Shown here piece after piece: positions 47,301 to 61,148 of a stretch of 64,000 nucleotides of DNA. The notes under the pieces were generated by a model. It was not told where the DNA came from, did not search any database, and saw only the letters and a program-made list of their open reading frames with translations. The stretch is from Chondrilla cf. caribensis (taxonomy: Eukaryota; Porifera; Demospongiae; Chondrillida; Chondrillidae): positions 4,370,001 through 4,434,000 of the forward strand of contig OZ026556.1 of assembly GCA_964020155.1 (NCBI GenBank), read 5' to 3'. The position numbers and the translations under genes were made by a program. Within the stretch, counting starts at the first letter, position 1; every line of letters starts with the position of its first letter.

Positions 47301-48402
47301 CGATGACGATTGCTATTCCTTCACCCGCTCTCTGACCTCCAACGAATGTTGGTTCCACAGAAAGCATCCACTAACAGCTGTCCAATCCAGCGAGCACCAC
47401 ACCACATTCTACATGGTCAGGGACAGTCCCGGTCCTTATCTGGACACCTGGGTGTACAGCGGAGAAGGATGTACATCTCTACCTAGCTACACCAGCTATT
47501 CTTTGGATACGTGCATTCCATACAGAGGACTGGACTATCAGGAGCACTCCCATCAGGTGTTCCAACTGGACTGCTATACAGATTCCGGTTTCACATTACG
47601 TCATTTGGTGTGGTACGAGGCACCTGGGTGTACTGTCCCCAGAAATCAGTGGTCGTTGCCAAATGTGAACGTCAGTGTGAATTCGAGTAGTTGCTATGGA
47701 AACATAAGGTTCTGGTCAGTAAAGGACCAACCTCGAGACATTCCAGTAGAAGCTGTCACCGAAGTGGACAGTTTCATCCCCACCTATGTCAACTATGTGA
47801 AGTACAGCTCCTGTTCTTCAAGCAACGTCATCAGTCGAGTATCCTACAAGACAGGTGTCTGTTATAGTGAGGACAGAGACAGTTTCGTTTACAAGCAGAC
47901 TACCAGTAACCCATCTTTTGGGTACCAGATGAAGGTTAGGTGGTGGAGTGGGACAAGAAGCTGTTCCGGAAGTCCCTCTCAAATGTTTGATGTTGTGTGG
48001 GGATGTCAAATGACGTCAGTACTCACTGGTGTCTTCTCGTTCACAGACAGTGCTCTGTTTGCAATTCCCGGGCAGTCTATATCTGTCAAACCCACTACTA
48101 CATCAACCCCGCCCACATACCCGCCTCCATCTGCAGAAGACCAATCCTCCACTATCATTGCAGTCGGTGTGTCTGTGCCTATTGTAATCATTGTGGTTGT
48201 CGTACTGGCAGTGGTAGTGATTGTTGCTATGGCGATGTTCAGGGTGAAAAAGGATGAGTTTACTAACTCAGATGACAACCATGTCAACTTTCCGGAGTGT
48301 AAACTTGACATGTTTGGTGATGAGGAAGAGTCCAATACAATGACTATACGTAACCCTCTTAGTACCCTTGATGCCGAGAAGATAGAGCATGGTAGGGATT
48401 AG
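38382..48402 (+). CDS. Array gene C: giant multi-module type I membrane receptor, 3061 aa
   Basis: Exon 1 (38382-38430) encodes MYFFVVVSLLLSLATT, a signal peptide. Exon 2 (39266-48402) opens after TGATCCTAG and restores GEAACTSTDA, matching genes B and D. Eight N-terminal modules end at 40095, 40983, 41871, 42759, 43647, 44538, 45429 and 46317. Module 1 is the distinct first type, 2-5 are GVSQSV type, and 6-8 are GVFQYV type with GSATPRGYLDTRIY in the last. A stalk rich in STSMPTSSSST repeats (46318-47184), the membrane-proximal module (47185-48006), a transmembrane helix (about 48147-48239) and a tail with CKLDMF and MTIRNPL follow. All modules keep the Cys framework. It is one module shorter than B and D. 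Function unknown. An intact frame over more than 9 kb argues for selection. Confidence 0.85.
39266..46317 (+). repeat. Eight-module coding tandem array in gene C
   Basis: 888/891-bp periods as in gene B. The block around 43240-44130 recurs almost unchanged at 44131-45020, indicating a very recent one-module duplication or conversion. Confidence 0.95.
46430..46690 (+). repeat. Ser/Thr-rich stalk repeats (gene C)
   Basis: Irregular repeats encoding STSMPTSSSST and PSSTSS. Gene D has a related but differently arranged version at about 58020-58260. Confidence 0.8.
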
Positions 48403-48911
48403 ACTAGGTTCCTAGATTATTAGTTATTGCTGAGCCGTTATACAGTAATATTTGTGACTGACTGAAGGACATTGTTTTTGCATAGGATAGAATTGGGCTT
48501 GTTTAATAATACTGCTTATCTCATGATATTCATTGTTTAAATTCAATGTACATGCCTGCACTAGGCCATTGCTAGTCTTACATTGCCCAGACTACTTCAC
48601 ACTCCATTTTTGTCCCTGTTCAAACAACCCTCCTAGCAAAGTACAATGGGTGTGGCAAGGGTCTGGCTTTGTTAGACTAATAAATTGCTTGTATATAGCC
48701 ATTTCATACTAACACACTAGAATAACATAACACCATGACATTCACGATAATATAAACCAGTTCAACATTCATTTGAAGCTGGAAACGTGGCAGTCTTTAT
48801 TGACGGAATCACATGATTGAGCAGATATTCTGGAATATAGACATTTACAGGGAGTTTCGTGTTCCTTGCGAAAGCACCTGAAATCAGAAGTCACGTATAT
48901 ACTGTGCATCA

Positions 48912-48954
<43 letters not shown>

Positions 48955-49238
48955 ATGTCTGACTTCACGTGCTGTTGCAAGGAACACAAACAGTTGCCAG
49001 GGAAACACTCCCCCCCCCCTTAGAATTTTTAATTGGCGGCATCACGTGATTTGAACGGATATTCTGGAAGACAATGTAATAAGAACTGTTGCCAGGGAAA
49101 CGCTCCCCCCTTGGAATGTTATGACAGAGGCAGGTTCTGTTTGGACAACTGATGGAATTAGCACTTTTTATTTCGTGAATATACTTAACCTCCCTAAACA
49201 TGGACCATCTCTGTCTACTGCTGGCACTATGACACCTT
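48403..49238. other. Spacer between genes C and D
   Basis: Contains the gene C 3' UTR, a block (48545-48785) that recurs downstream of gene D at 60845-61090, a (CA)n tract, and the duplicated promoter segment starting near 49066. I see no gene. Confidence 0.65.
48913..48951. repeat. (CA)n microsatellite
   Basis: CA run in the C-D spacer. Confidence 0.97.
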
Positions 49239-49288
49239 GGTACACATGACCAGTACCGGATGTGCACGACAGATCCGACCGAAGCCAA
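49239..49288 (+). promoter_or_regulatory. Gene D core promoter block
   Basis: GACACCTTGGTACACATGAC precedes the start codon by about 40 bp. Nearly the whole segment from about 49066 to the end of exon 1 and into the intron is repeated at 63556-64000 before gene E. Confidence 0.5.
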
Positions 49289-52200
49289 ATGGTCGTCATG
49301 TACTTCCTCGCAGCTGTTTTGCTGCTTTCCTCGGCTACGTCAGGTTAGTTTCTGTAGTTGTTAATGGGAAAATGTATTGCAAGCGTGCGTATTGTCTAGT
49401 CTTCTGGTACGTAGTCATTGTCGAAACACTACCATAGTCGAGAAATGCCATATCAAACGAACCACGTACAAGGACCTCCATAGGCTTTTGTGAGTGCAAT
49501 ATTGCGCGATTCAACTATCTTTCTTAATATTCCTACTTATTTGTCTGTTTTAAGCTTTCTTTCTGTCATATACCGGGCACCTTAATAGCAGCTTCACCCC
49601 TCGCAGCTGAAGGTGTGTCCCTATGATAAGGATATGAGGCAAAGAGAAATTGCATAAGCGCAGTTGTATGCAATCATATAATAGATATTGTATACTCAGG
49701 TTACGTGAGTATACAATATCTATGATACAATTAAGATGATGTACTGTACTTTTGATCCTGCATTCCCACCGACCAATACACGGGAGAGATATGCAACCAG
49801 GTAGACAAGTTAATCTACAGCTTGTCTCATCTGATTATCTGTATTGAAGTAACTTCAAGTTTCACAAGTTTCTTTAATTTGCTCACAGTAATACGAACAT
49901 ACCATTAATATGATTATGTGATACTAGATTCCCTTCTTGTGTTACGGTTATGTTTATTACTGATCCTAGGTGAAGCTGCCTGTACAAGTACAGATGCAGA
50001 AGCGAGTTATGTCTCAACCTCGTACAATATTCAGACATTATCTGGCATGACCAGGGATGCCTGTGTTGAAGCATGCTGCAGTAATACCAACTGCTATGCC
50101 GTGTTGATCTTAAGGAGCAGTGGGACCTGCTACCTGAAAAGAACCTTTTCTTCTAGTGCAGTATCATCGTCTTCATCCTATGACCTTCACTACCTGGTCC
50201 GAGATTCCGTTTCTAATTATTTGGATGTTCGAAAGTATGGAAACAGCGACTGTTCTGGTAGTGTGACCACATATCGTAGCTATGCCATTGATTCCTGTGT
50301 GCCCTATCTAGAGCTGGCGTACACCGAACATGCCTACCACTTGTATGAGTTGGAATCCTCCACCAGTTCATCTGACTTCACTGTCCGTCACTTAGTGTGG
50401 TTTGAAGCTCCAGGCTGTACTGCTGCGGAGAATGAATGGACCACACCAGACATCAACGAAACCCAGGGAAGTTCGAATTGCTACGACTATTATCGTAATG
50501 ACGAAGTTAGCAGTACTCCAAGAGATATTCCAGTGACTGGTGTGACCACTGAAGACAACTACCAACCTCAGTATGTGATATGGAGGAAGTATGCTAGCAC
50601 CTGTGATGAAGGTCCACCATGGAGAGTATCCTACAGTGTTGGACAATGCCACGAGGAGGAGACTCTGAGAGACAGTTTCAAGTTTGAGAGTACAGGAACC
50701 CATCCGACAGAAGGATATCAGATGGAGGTGAGCTGGTGGGACTCATCCACTACTTGTGTCGGCTCTCCAAGTTCCCGATTCAATATTACTTGGGGGTGTC
50801 GTTCTACAAATCCAGGAAGTGGATACTTCACATTCAGCTCCACTTCACTGTCATCCACCTGTTCAGCTACTACCACAACGGGTGTATCACAGTCTGTGAG
50901 TACATCGTACAGTATAACATCATATTCGTACACAAGTTGGGATTCCTGTTTCAGCTCATGTTGCAGCAGATCAGACTGTTATGCCTTCATGCTGAGTTCC
51001 TCCAGATGCTACATTCTTCGGCAGTTTTCATCCAGTGCAACATCTTCCAGTACTACCTACACCCTCTACTACATGGTTCGTGATGGTAAGAGCAAACCTG
51101 GTGCATTCCTGGATACTCGCGTGTACAACAGTGAAGGGTGTGGAGGATCAGTGACAGACTACATCAGTTACCCCATTGAATCATGCGTCCCCTACAAGTA
51201 CCTCGCCTACCACAACAATGCCTATCAAATGTTCCGTATAGATTCGTACACCAGCACTAGAAGCTTTGTTCTTCGTCACTTGGTGTGGTTCGAAGCTCCC
51301 GGATGTACTGCACCAGAGAGTGATTGGGACACTCCAGACATCAACATGACTCGTAACAGCAACTCATGTTACAAGAACTACACATTCTACGAACTGAAGC
51401 ATGCTCCGAGAGACATTCCAATAACGGCTGTATCAACCCAAGACAACTACGAACCTCAGTATGTGATATGGAGGAAGTATGCCGATACATGTAGTAGAGG
51501 TCCACCTAAAAGGGTATCCTACAGTGTTGGACAATGCCACGAGGAGGAGACTCTGAGAGACAGTTTCAAGTTTGAGAGTACAGGAACCCATCCGGCAGAA
51601 GGATATCAGATGGAGGTGAGCTGGTGGGACTCATCCACTACTTGTGGTGGCTCACCAAGTTCCCAATTCAACATTACTTGGGGATGTCGTACTACCTATC
51701 CAGGTAGTGGATACTTCACGTTCAGCTCCACTTCACTGTCATCCACCTGTTCAGCTACTACCACAACGGGTGTATCACAGTCTGTGAGTACATCGTACAG
51801 TATAACATCATATTCGTACACAAGTTGGGATTCCTGTTTCAGCTCATGTTGCAGCAGATCAGACTGTTATGCCTTCATGCTGAGTTCCTCCAGATGCTAC
51901 ATTCTTCGGCAGTTTTCATCCAGTGCAACATCTTCCAGTACTACCTACACCCTTTACTACATGGTTCGCGATGCAAAGAGCAAACCTGGTGCATTCCTGG
52001 ATACTCGTGTGTACAACAGTGAAGGTTGTGGAGGATCAGTGACAGACTACATCAGTTACCCCATTGAATCGTGCGTCCCCTACAAGTACCTCGCCTACCA
52101 CAACAATGCCTATCAAATGTTCCAAGTAGATTCGTACACCAGCACTAGAAACTTTGTTCTTCGTCACTTGGTGTGGTTCGAAGCTCCCGGATGTACTGCA

Positions 52201-55200
52201 CCAGAGAGTGATTGGGACACTCCAGACATCAACACAACTCGTAACAGCGACTCATGCTACAAGAACTACACATTCTACGAACTGAAGCATGCTCCGAGAG
52301 ACATTCCAATAACGGCTGTATCAACCCAAGACAACTACGAACCTCAGTATGTGATATGGAGGAAGTATGCCGATACATGCAGTGCAGGACCACCTAAAAG
52401 GGTATCCTACAGTGTTGGACAATGCCACGAGGAGGAGACTCTGAGAGACAGTTTCAAGTTTGAGAGTACAGGAACCCATCCAGCAGAAGGATATCAGATG
52501 GAGGTGAGCTGGTGGGACTCATCCACTACTTGTATCGGCTCTCCAAGTTCCCAATTCAACATTACTTGGGGATGTCGTTCTACTAATCCAGGAAGTGGAT
52601 ACTTCACATTCAGCTCCACTTCACTGTCATCCACCTGTTCAGCTACTACCACAACGGGTGTATCACAGTCTGTGAGTACATCGTACAGTATAACATCATA
52701 TTCGTACACAAGTTGGGACTCCTGTTTCAGCTCATGTTGCAGCAGATCAAACTGTTATGCCTTCATGCTGAGTTCCTCCAGATGCTACATTCTTCGGCAG
52801 TTTTCATCCAGTGCAACATCTTCCAGTACTACCTACACCCTCTACTACATGGTTCGCGATGCAAAGAGCAAACCTGGTGCATTCCTGGATACTCGCGTGT
52901 ACAACAGTGAAGGTTGTGGAGGATCAGTGACAGACTACATCAGTTACCCCATTGAATCGTGCGTCCCCTACAAGTACCTCGCCTACCACAACAATGCCTA
53001 TCAAATGTTCCAAGTAGATTCGTACACCAGCACTAGAAGCTTTGTTCTTCGTCACTTGGTGTGGTTCGAAGCTCCCGGATGTACTGCACCAGAGAGTGAT
53101 TGGGACACTCCAGACATCAACACGACTCGTAACAGCAACTCGTGCTACAAGAACTACACATTCTACGAACTGAAGCATGCTCCGAGAGACATTCCAATAA
53201 CGGCTGTATCAACCCAAGACAACTACGAACCTCAGTATGTGATATGGAGGAAGTATGCCAATACATGCAGTGGAGGTCCACCTAAAAGGGTATCCTACAG
53301 TGTTGGACAGTGCCACGAGGAGGAGACTCTGAGAGACAGTTTCAAGTTTGAGAGTACAGGAACCCATCCAGCAGAAGGATATCAGATGGAGGTGAGCTGG
53401 TGGGACTCATCCACTACTTGTGGTGGCTCTCCAAGTTCCCAATTCAACATTACTTGGGGTTGTCGTTCTACCTATCCAGGAAGTGGATACTTCACATTCA
53501 GCTCCACTTCACTGTCATCCACCTGTTCAGCTACTACCACAACAGGTGTATCACAGTCTGTGAGTACATCGTACAGTATAACATCATATTCGTACACAAG
53601 TTGGGACTCCTGTTTCAGCTCATGTTGCAGCAGATCAAACTGTTATGCCTTCATGCTGAGTTCCTCGAGATGCTACATTCTTCGGCAGTTTTCATCCAGT
53701 GCAACATCTTCCAGTACTACCTACACCCTCTACTACATGGTTCGCGATGCAAAGAGCAAACCTGGTGCATTCCTGGATACTCGCGTGTACAACAGTGAAG
53801 GTTGTGGAGGATCAGTGACAGACTACATCAGTTACCCCATTGAATCGTGCGTCCCCTACAAGTACCTCGCCTACCACAACAATGCCTATCAAATGTTCCA
53901 AGTAGATTCGTACACCAGCACTAGAAGCTTTGTTCTTCGTCACTTGGTGTGGTTCGAAGCTCCCGGATGTACTGCACCAGAGAGTGATTGGGACACTCCA
54001 GACATCAACACGACTCGTAACAGCAACTCGTGCTACAAGAACTACACATTCTACGAACTGAAGCATGCTCCGAGAGACATTCCAATAACGGCTGTATCAA
54101 CCCAAGACAACTACGAACCTCAGTATGTGATATGGAGGAAGTATGCCAATACATGCAGTGGAGGTCCACCTAAAAGGGTATCCTACAGTGTTGGACAGTG
54201 CCACGAGGAGGAGACTCTGAGAGACAGTTTCAAGTTTGAGAGTACAGGAACCCATCCAGCAGAAGGATATCAGATGGAGGTGAGCTGGTGGGACTCATCC
54301 ACTACTTGTGGTGGCTCTCCAAGTTCCCAATTCAACATTACTTGGGGATGTCGTTCTACTAATCCAGGAAGTGGATACTTCACATTCAGCTCCACTTCAC
54401 TGTCATCCACCTGTTCAGCTACTACCACAACAGGTGTATCACAGTCTGTGAGTACATCGTACAGTATAACATCATATTCGTACACAAGTTGGGACTCCTG
54501 TTTCAGCTCATGTTGCAGCAGATCAAACTGTTATGCCTTCATGCTGAGTTCCTCGAGATGCTACATTCTTCGGCAGTTTTCATCCAGTGCAACATCTTCC
54601 AGTACTACCTACACCCTCTACTACATGGTTCGCGATGCAAAGAGCAAACCTGGTGCATTCCTGGATACTCGCGTGTACAACAGTGAAGGTTGTGGAGGAT
54701 CAGTGACAGACTACATCAGTTACCCCATTGAATCGTGCGTCCCCTACAAGTACCTCGCCTACCACAACAATGCCTATCAAATGTTCCAAGTAGATTCGTA
54801 CACCAGCACTAGAAGCTTTGTTCTTCGTCACTTGGTGTGGTCCGAAGCTCCCGGATGTACTGCACCAGAGAGTGATTGGGACACTCCAGACATCAACACG
54901 ACTCGTAACAGCAACTCATGCTACAAGAACTACACATTCTACGAACTGAAGCATGCTCCGAGAGACATTCCAATAACGGCTGTATCAACCCAAGACAACT
55001 ACGAACCTCAGTATGTGATATGGAGGAAGTATGGTGAAACATGCAGTGGAGGTCCACCTAAAAGGGTATCCTACAATGTTTCACAGTGCCATAAGGAGGA
55101 GACTCTGAGAGACAGTTTCAAGTTTGAGAGTACAGGAACCCATCCGGCAGAAGGATATCAGATGGAGGTGAGCTGGTGGGACTCATCCACTACTTGTGTC

Positions 55201-58200
55201 GGCTCTCCAAGTTCCCAATTCAACATTACTTGGGGATGTCGTTCTACTAATCCAGGAAGTGGATACTTCACATTCAGCTCCACTGGGCTATCATCCACTT
55301 GTTCAGCTACGTCCACAACGGGTGTATTTCAGTATGTTAGTATATCAACATACAGCTTTCGAACATATTCTTACACAACTTGGGATTCCTGTTACAGTAT
55401 ATGTTGCAGCTGGTCAAACTGCCATGCTTTCATGCTGAGTTCCTCAAGATGCTACGTTCTATACTACTTTTCACCCAGTGTTCCAACCTCCAGTACTACC
55501 TACACCCTCTACTACATGGTTCGTGATGGTAAGAGCAAACCTGGTGCATTCCTGGATACTCGCGTGTACAACAGTGAAGGGTGTGGAGGATCAGTGACAG
55601 ACTACATCAGTTACCCCATTGAATCATGCGTCCCCTACAAGTACCTCGCCTACCACAACAATGCCTATCAAATGTTCCGTGTAGATTCGTACACCAGCAC
55701 TAGAAGCTTTGTTCTTCGTCACTTGGTGTGGTTCGAAGCTCCCGGATGTACTGCACCAGAGAGTGATTGGGACACTCCAGACATCAACACGACTCGTAAC
55801 AGCAACTCATGCTACAAGAACTACACATTCTATGAACTGAAGCATGCTCCGAGAGACATTCCAATAACGGCTGTATCAACCCAAGACAACTACGAACCTC
55901 AGTATGTGATATGGAGAAAGTATGGTGAAACATGCAGTGGAGGTCCACCTAAAAGAGTATCCTACAATGTTTCACAGTGCCATAAGGAGGAGACTCTGAG
56001 AGACAGTTTCAAGTTTGAGAGTACAGGAACCCATCCGGCAGAAGGATATCAGATGGAGGTGAGCTGGTGGAACTCATCCACTACTTGTGGGGGCTCTCCA
56101 AGTTCCCAATTCAACATTACTTGGGGATGTCGTTCTACTAATCCAGGAAGTGGATACTTCACATTCAGCTCCACTGGGCTATCATCCACTTGTTCAGCTA
56201 CTACCACAACGGGTGTATTTCAGTATGTTAGTATATCAACATACAGCATTCGAACCTATTCTTACACAACTTGGGATTCCTGTTACAGTATATGTTGCAG
56301 CTGGTCAAACTGCCATGCTTTCATGCTGAGTTCCTCAAGATGCTACATTCTATACTACTTTTCACCCAGTGTTCCAACCTCCAGTACTACCTACACTCTC
56401 TACTACATGGTTCGCGATGGTAAGAGCAAACCTGGTGTATTTCTGGATACTCGCGTGTACAACAGTGAAGGGTGTGGAGGATCAGTGACAGACTACATCA
56501 GTTACCCCATTGAATCATGCATCCCCTACAAGTACCTCGCCTACCACAACAATGCCTATCAAATGTTCCGTGTAGATTCGTACACCAGCACTAGAAGCTT
56601 TGTTCTTCGTCACTTGGTGTGGTTCGAAGCTCCCGGATGTACTGCACCAGAGAGTGATTGGGACACTCCAGACATCAACACGACTCGTAACAGCGACTCA
56701 TGCTACAAGAACTACACATTCTACGAACTGAGGCATGCTCCGAGAGACATTCCAATAACGGCTGTATCAACCCAAGACAACTACGAACCTCAGTATGTGA
56801 TATGGAGGAAGTATGCCGATACATGCAGTGGAGGTCCACCTAGAAGAGTATCCTACAGTGTTGGACAATGCCACGAGGAGGAGACTCTGAGAGACAGTTT
56901 CAAGTTTGAGAGTACAGGAACCCATCCGGCAGAAGGATATCAGATGGAGGTGAGCTGGTGGGACTCATCCACTACTTGTGTCGGCTCTCCAAGTTCCCAA
57001 TTCAACATCACTTGGGGATGTCGTTCCACTAATCCAGGAAGAGGATACTTCACATTTAGCTCTGCTGGGCTATCATCCACCTGTTCAGCTACGTCCACAA
57101 CGGGTGTATTTCAGTATGTTAGTATATCAACATACAGCTTTCGAACATATTCTTACACAACTTGGGATTCCTGTTACAGTATATGTTGCAGCTGGTCAAA
57201 CTGCCATGCTTTCATGCTGAGTTCCTCAAGATGCTATGTTCTACTATACTTTTCACCCAGTGTTCCAATCACCAGTACTACCTACACCCTCTACTACATG
57301 GTTCGCGATGGTAGTGCTACTCCCAGGGGATTTGTGGATACTCGTATCTACAGCAGCAGTTCCTGCAGTGGATCGATCAGCTCATACACCAGTCTTCCTC
57401 TGGGTCATTGCACCCGGTACACCTACCTGGAGTATACTGATCACACCTATCAGATGCTGTATTTGGATTCTTATACAGACCAAAATAATTATGTTCTTCG
57501 TCATCTTGTATGGTATGAGGCTCCAGGATGTACTGTTAACGAGAGTCAGTGGAATACTGCAGATATCAACACAACACGCCAAAGTGGAGATTGCTTTCAA
57601 GATTACAACTTTTGGACAGTGAACTACGCTCCATACAGTAGGAATGTGGGGTCAGTGGTGACAGGAGCTGATAACTTTGTCCCCTCGTATGTGAACCACA
57701 GGAAGTACAGCACTCCTTGCTCCTCAACAGTGACAGAACAGGTCTCTTATCAGCTTGGATACTGCTACGAAGGTAATGGTGGGAGCTTTACCATCCAGCG
57801 AACAGTCAATCATCCTACCTCCGGTTACCAGATGAAGGTTAGAATATGGAGTGGGTCGACAGTTTGTTCAGGAGATCCTTCAGAAATCTTCAATCTGGTG
57901 TGGGGATGTCGTGTGGCAACATCATTCAGTGGTAGTTTCACTTTCACAAGTAGTGCATCCTACACTGTTCCTCAAGGGTTTGAGTTTTCAACTTCCACTT
58001 CCTCGATGACCTCAACAATGTCTTCATCGTCCACCTCTTCGTCCTCTACTTCATCGTCCACCTCTATGCCTACTAGTTCTTCATCTACCTCTTCGTCTTC
58101 TACTTTATTGTCAACCTCTATGCCTACTAGTTCGTCATCTACCTCTTCGTCCTCTACTTCATCGTCCACCTCTATGCCTACTAGTTCATCATCCACCTCT

Positions 58201-59967
58201 CCATCCTCTACTTCATCGTCAACCTCTGTGCCTACTAGTTCATCATCCTTCTCTTTGTCTTCTACATTATCACCATCCTCTATGTCCACTACTTCCTCAT
58301 CCACTCCTTTGTCTTCTAGTTCGTCAACTACCTCTTTTTCATTGTCCATTTCTTCGTCTCCTCTGTTGTCTACCTCATTATTATCATCTGCTGAAGTAAC
58401 ATCTACTATTGAGGCATCATCACCTGTTCAGCCGTCTTCATCTGTCCCACCATCATCATCTGTTGGGCAATCCCCATCTGTCACATCATCGTCTGTTCGG
58501 CCGTCTTCATCCTTTAGGCCATCATCATCTGTTGGGCCATCACCAGTCCCATCTTCACTTCCCCAAACATCAGTGATACAGTCGGTCTCCACCACAACCA
58601 GCTCTTTGTCCACAACCTCAATGTATCCGGAAGCATCTTCTGTACCATTGCTCACTACCACTTCTTCAGCGCCCACATCCTCTGCGCTGCCCATGACTCC
58701 ATCATGTGGTCCAATCCCTGATTCCACACCACTATCTCAGCCAGTATGCCCTGGGACCACTGCCACCAGTGGATCGAATGTGATTGTCCTCCAGTCTGAC
58801 GAATACCAGTTGAAGCACCTCACTGGAGTTACCGAGGAGCAATGCTTTACAGTTTGTTGCAGCGATGACGATTGCTATTCCTTCACCCGCTCTCTGACCT
58901 CCAACGAATGTTGGTTCCACAGAAAGCATCCACCAACAGCTGTCCAATCCAGTGAGCACCACACCACATTCTACATGGTCAGGGACAGTCCCGGTCCTTA
59001 TCTGGACACCTGGGTATACAGCGGAGAAGGATGTACATCTCTACCTAGCTACACCAGCTATTCTTTGGATACGTGCATTCCATACAGAGGACTGGACTAT
59101 CAGGAGCACTCCTATCAGGTGTTCCAATTGGACTGCTATACAGATTCTGGTTTCACATTACGTCATTTGGTGTGGTACGAGGCACCTGGGTGTACTGTCC
59201 CAAAAAATCAGTGGTCATTGCCAAATGTGAACGTCAGTGTGAATTCGAGTAGTTGCTATGGAAACATAAGGTTCTGGTCAGTAAAGGACCAACCTCGAGA
59301 CATTCCAATAGAAGCTGTCACCGAAGTGGACAGTTTCATCCCCACCTATGTCAACTATGTGAAGTACAGCTCCTGTTCTTCAAGCAACGTCATCAGTCGA
59401 GTATCCTACAAGACAGGTGTCTGTTATAGTGAGGACGGAGACAGTTTCATGTACGAGCAGACTACCAGTAACCCATCTTTTGGGTACCAGATGAAGGTTA
59501 GGTGGTGGAGTGGGACAAGAAGCTGTACCGGAAGCCCCTCTCAAATGTTTGATGTTGTGTGGGGATGTCAAATGATGTCAGTGCTCACTGGTGTCTTCTC
59601 GTTCACAGACAGTGCTCTGTTTGCAATTCCCGGGCAGTCTATATCAGTCAAACCCACTACTACATCAACCCCGCCCACATACCCACCTCCATCTGCAGAA
59701 GACCAATCCTCCACTATCATTGCAGTCGGCGTGTCTGTGCCTATTGTAATCATTGTGGTTGTCGTACTGGCAGTGGTAGCGATTGTTGCTATGGTGATGT
59801 TCAAAGGGAAAAGAAGTCAAACTTTGAATTTAACCAATGACCTACCAGCCCATCCAAAGGAGAAATGGGATATGTTTGATGATTTTGAGGAGCACAATGT
59901 AATGACCATACGCAACCCTTTGAGCAATATTGATTTCTCGAAGATGGATGGGGAAGATGATGACTGA
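49289..59967 (+). CDS. Array gene D: giant multi-module type I membrane receptor, 3350 aa
   Basis: Exon 1 (49289-49343) encodes MVVMYFLAAVLLLSSATS, a signal peptide. Exon 2 (49970-59967) is a single 10-kb coding exon joined in phase 1 (GEAACTSTDA). Nine modules end at 50799, 51687, 52575, 53463, 54351, 55239, 56130, 57021 and 57909: one first-type module, five GVSQSV type, and three GVFQYV type with GSATPRGFVDTRIY in the last. The stalk (57910-58746) is made of STSMPTSSSST-like repeats. The membrane-proximal module is 58747-59568 and the transmembrane helix about 59709-59801. The tail is the most divergent of the four (KEKWDMF, MTIRNPL, acidic end GEDDD). Modules 4 and 5 are nearly identical, sharing the rare YANTC variant. 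An adhesion or recognition receptor is the leading guess. No enzyme motif is visible. Confidence 0.85.
49681..49723. other. Perfect 18-bp hairpin in gene D intron
   Basis: ATAGATATTGTATACTCA and its exact inverse complement are separated by the 7-nt loop GGTTACG. It lies in the only intron of gene D, between the signal-peptide exon and the giant exon. Confidence 0.85.
49970..57909 (+). repeat. Nine-module coding tandem array in gene D
   Basis: Same 888/891-bp periodicity and subtype order as in genes B and C. Modules 52576-53463 and 53464-54351 are close to identical. Confidence 0.95.
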
Positions 59968-61148
59968 AGTTGGTCGTTGCTAGTGTCTAAAATTAAATTA
60001 TAGATGGTGTGTTCACTTGTGTATTATATTACATATATACGCGTGTAGATAATTGTAATGAGCACCACTATACACATTTTTTGACTTATAACTATCATTA
60101 TGATTCCACATGTACGTAGGACATTTTGTATTATTGCACCTTAGTATGGTTTTGAGTGATGTGGCCTTCAGTGCTACTGTTATAATGTCAATATTAACTA
60201 TGAAATTTTTATAGTTGACATTATGTAATTATCCTGTACTTTATGCATTATAATGATTATTATTGTGTATAATATATATTACAATGTCTCTATGTTCAAA
60301 ATACGTATTTACATAACACTCGGTATGGTCAACCCTCCAACACACTTGATGATGAGAACACGTGGTGAAGTAATCACCCCTCAGTACGAGTCAGTAGGCT
60401 TTGGGCACCTCAGACTATAGCTATTGTAAGCTGCATCTAATTGATGCCTATGTATGGACAGACTGGACATGGATAGGCTATGCACCCAACAGTCCCTCTG
60501 CCACAGTTCAAGGACTGTCACCAAGGCACATGCGCTCACCAACTGGTGTGTCACCTTGTGCTGCTTGGATAATGGCAGTCTGTCCATGGTTGCCATGAAA
60601 AACACGCCCACTCAAGAAAACCTACTGTGAGCCAAATTAACCAGCTAGACAAGGTACATTCCACCCAGAACTGATTGACCTAATGCTCTCTATCTTATAA
60701 ATAGTATTTGACCACAAGTGGCGGCTCAGTGGTGGATTATTGCTATGGTGATGTACATAATAACATCATAACTCACATAACTGGTCAGCTCTAGGGCACT
60801 GTAATGTCATATGCTTATCTCATGTCATATTCATTGTTAAAATCAAATGTATATACATGCTGGCACTATATAGGACATTGCTAGTCTTACATGGCCCAGA
60901 CTACTTCACATTCTATTTTTGTCCCTGTTCAAACAACCAGCCTAATGAAGTACAATGGGTGTGGCAAGGGTCTGGCTTTGTTAGACTACTACATTACTTG
61001 TATATAACAATTTCATACCAACACACTAGTATAACATAATACCATGACATTTACGATAATATAAACCAGTCAACATGCATTTGAAGCTGGAAATACGTGG
61101 AAGCCAGTTTTAATTGGCGGCATCACGTGATTTGAGCTGGAAGACAAT
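59968..61148. other. Gene D 3' flank
   Basis: AT-rich 3' region, then 60845-61140 shared with the C-D spacer, including ATTGGCGGCATCACGTGATTT. Short ORFs at 60381-60611 and 60401-60598 overlap on opposite strands and show no recognisable protein. Confidence 0.55.
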
